Source of the DNA: Prevotella sp. UBA7551
GTDB lineage: Bacteria; Bacteroidota; Bacteroidia; Bacteroidales; Bacteroidaceae
Assembly: GCA_002479145.1 (NCBI GenBank)
Contig: DLLX01000025.1
Span: forward strand, 1 to 5,255
Direction: 5' to 3'
DNA length: 5,255 bases
Part shown: piece after piece, positions 4,773 through 5,255 of the stretch
Layout of the letters: every line of letters starts with the position of its first letter
How positions within the stretch are numbered: position 1 is the first letter of the stretch
Program-made: the position numbers and the translations under genes
The notes under the pieces: generated by a model
What the model saw: only the letters and a program-made list of their open reading frames with translations
Database searches by the model: none
What the model was told of the DNA's origin: nothing

Positions 4773-5255
4773 TTACAGCCCCATCTTCTTGCGAATGTCA
4801 GCAGGGATGGCGTTTTTGTTGACCATATAGTCCATGGTGTTGGCGGCAATGAAGGTCTTGGTCATATACCAAGTGCCCTTGTACTTGCCGGTCTCACCCC
4901 AAGAATTTTTCACCATATAGTACTCCTTACCGTTCTGATCTTTGGCAATGCCATAGATAAGCATACCATGGTCGTCGGTCAGCTCCCAGTTGTTGAAACG
5001 TTCCTGACGCATTTCCTGAGTGGCTTCCACCTCAGGAACCTTGCAGCCAAGAGAGTCTATGATATTCTTTTTCTTTGCCTGCGAGAGACCTAACCAGCGG
5101 GCCATGTCGCTGCCCTGAAGACTTTGCATCTTCTTTGCATCGACCATGTAGGCCAGTCCGTCGCGTGTGAAGCCTGGTTCGCTCACATCACCGCCCCAAG
5201 CAACAGTATATCCGTTCATGACGGCATTGTCAATGATGCGCATCATCTCGTCCAT
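4773..5255 (-). CDS. C1B cysteine peptidase (PepC / bleomycin hydrolase), C-terminal part
   Basis: Only the last 160 residues are in the window. The gene continues beyond base 5255, so the Met at the edge is internal. The protein is a papain-fold cysteine peptidase of the aminopeptidase C / bleomycin hydrolase type, which removes N-terminal residues from peptides. The visible part has the family block GYTVAWGGDVSEPGFTRDG (15-33 of the fragment), the catalytic His in TDDHGM (His96) and the catalytic Asn in VKNSWG (Asn117), followed by KYKGTWYMTKTFI. The end AIPADIRKKMGL matches the C-terminal arm that in this family reaches into the active site. The catalytic Cys and any signal peptide lie outside the window, so intracellular or exported location cannot be judged. 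The family's full length is usually near 400-450 residues. It is not part of the sigma operon, being separated from it by a terminator. Confidence 0.92.
   Translation of the reverse strand: MDEMMRIIDNAVMNGYTVAWGGDVSEPGFTRDGLAYMVDAKKMQSLQGSDMARWLGLSQAKKKNIIDSLGCKVPEVEATQEMRQERFNNWELTDDHGMLIYGIAKDQNGKEYYMVKNSWGETGKYKGTWYMTKTFIAANTMDYMVNKNAIPADIRKKMGL

Noticed and set aside
4601..4849. 82-codon minus-strand frame at the end of the peptidase gene
   Set aside because: It overlaps the peptidase in another frame and crosses its terminator, with no independent support.
4728..5093. 121-codon plus-strand frame opposite the peptidase
   Set aside because: It starts inside the peptidase terminator and runs antisense through conserved active-site codons.

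Overview
The window looks like chromosomal DNA from a Bacteroidales bacterium, most likely a Prevotella-type organism. The grounds are a TrmD of Bacteroidetes character, a DUF5020 outer-membrane protein, TAnnTTTG -7 promoter elements, signal peptides ending in A|Q, and beta-barrel proteins ending in an aromatic residue. The genus is an inference from sequence style, not a database match.

Layout. Bases 1-515 hold no convincing intact gene. Bases 2-382 read almost openly in three frames and may be a decayed gene or a dispersed repeat. They are followed by an AT-only inverted repeat and a strong hairpin that serves as the terminator of the next gene. A minus-strand gene (516-1265) encodes a DUF5020 outer-membrane protein related to Tsx-type channels. 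It is divergent from trmD (1362-2036, plus strand), the tRNA guanine-37 N1-methyltransferase. Their 96-bp intergenic region carries back-to-back -7 elements, and trmD appears to be nearly leaderless. A bidirectional terminator (about 2131-2165) separates trmD from the convergent operon on its right.

The right half is a four-gene minus-strand operon, read from 4563 down to 2200: an ECF-type sigma factor, a small single-pass membrane protein that is probably its anti-sigma factor (ATGA overlap with the sigma gene), a secreted protein that looks like DUF6108, and an outer-membrane beta-barrel protein. The simplest reading is a cell-envelope regulatory module: the sigma factor is held by the membrane protein, and two exported products are co-transcribed with it.

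At the right edge (4773-5255, minus strand, cut by the window) is the C-terminal part of a C1B cysteine peptidase (aminopeptidase C / bleomycin hydrolase family). It ends in its own clear terminator, so the sigma operon is a separate transcription unit whose promoter should lie in 4564-4692.

No tRNA, rRNA, CRISPR array, intact insertion sequence or origin was seen. The most interesting items are the sigma/anti-sigma/exported-protein operon, the nearly leaderless trmD, and the unexplained multi-frame open stretch at the left edge.
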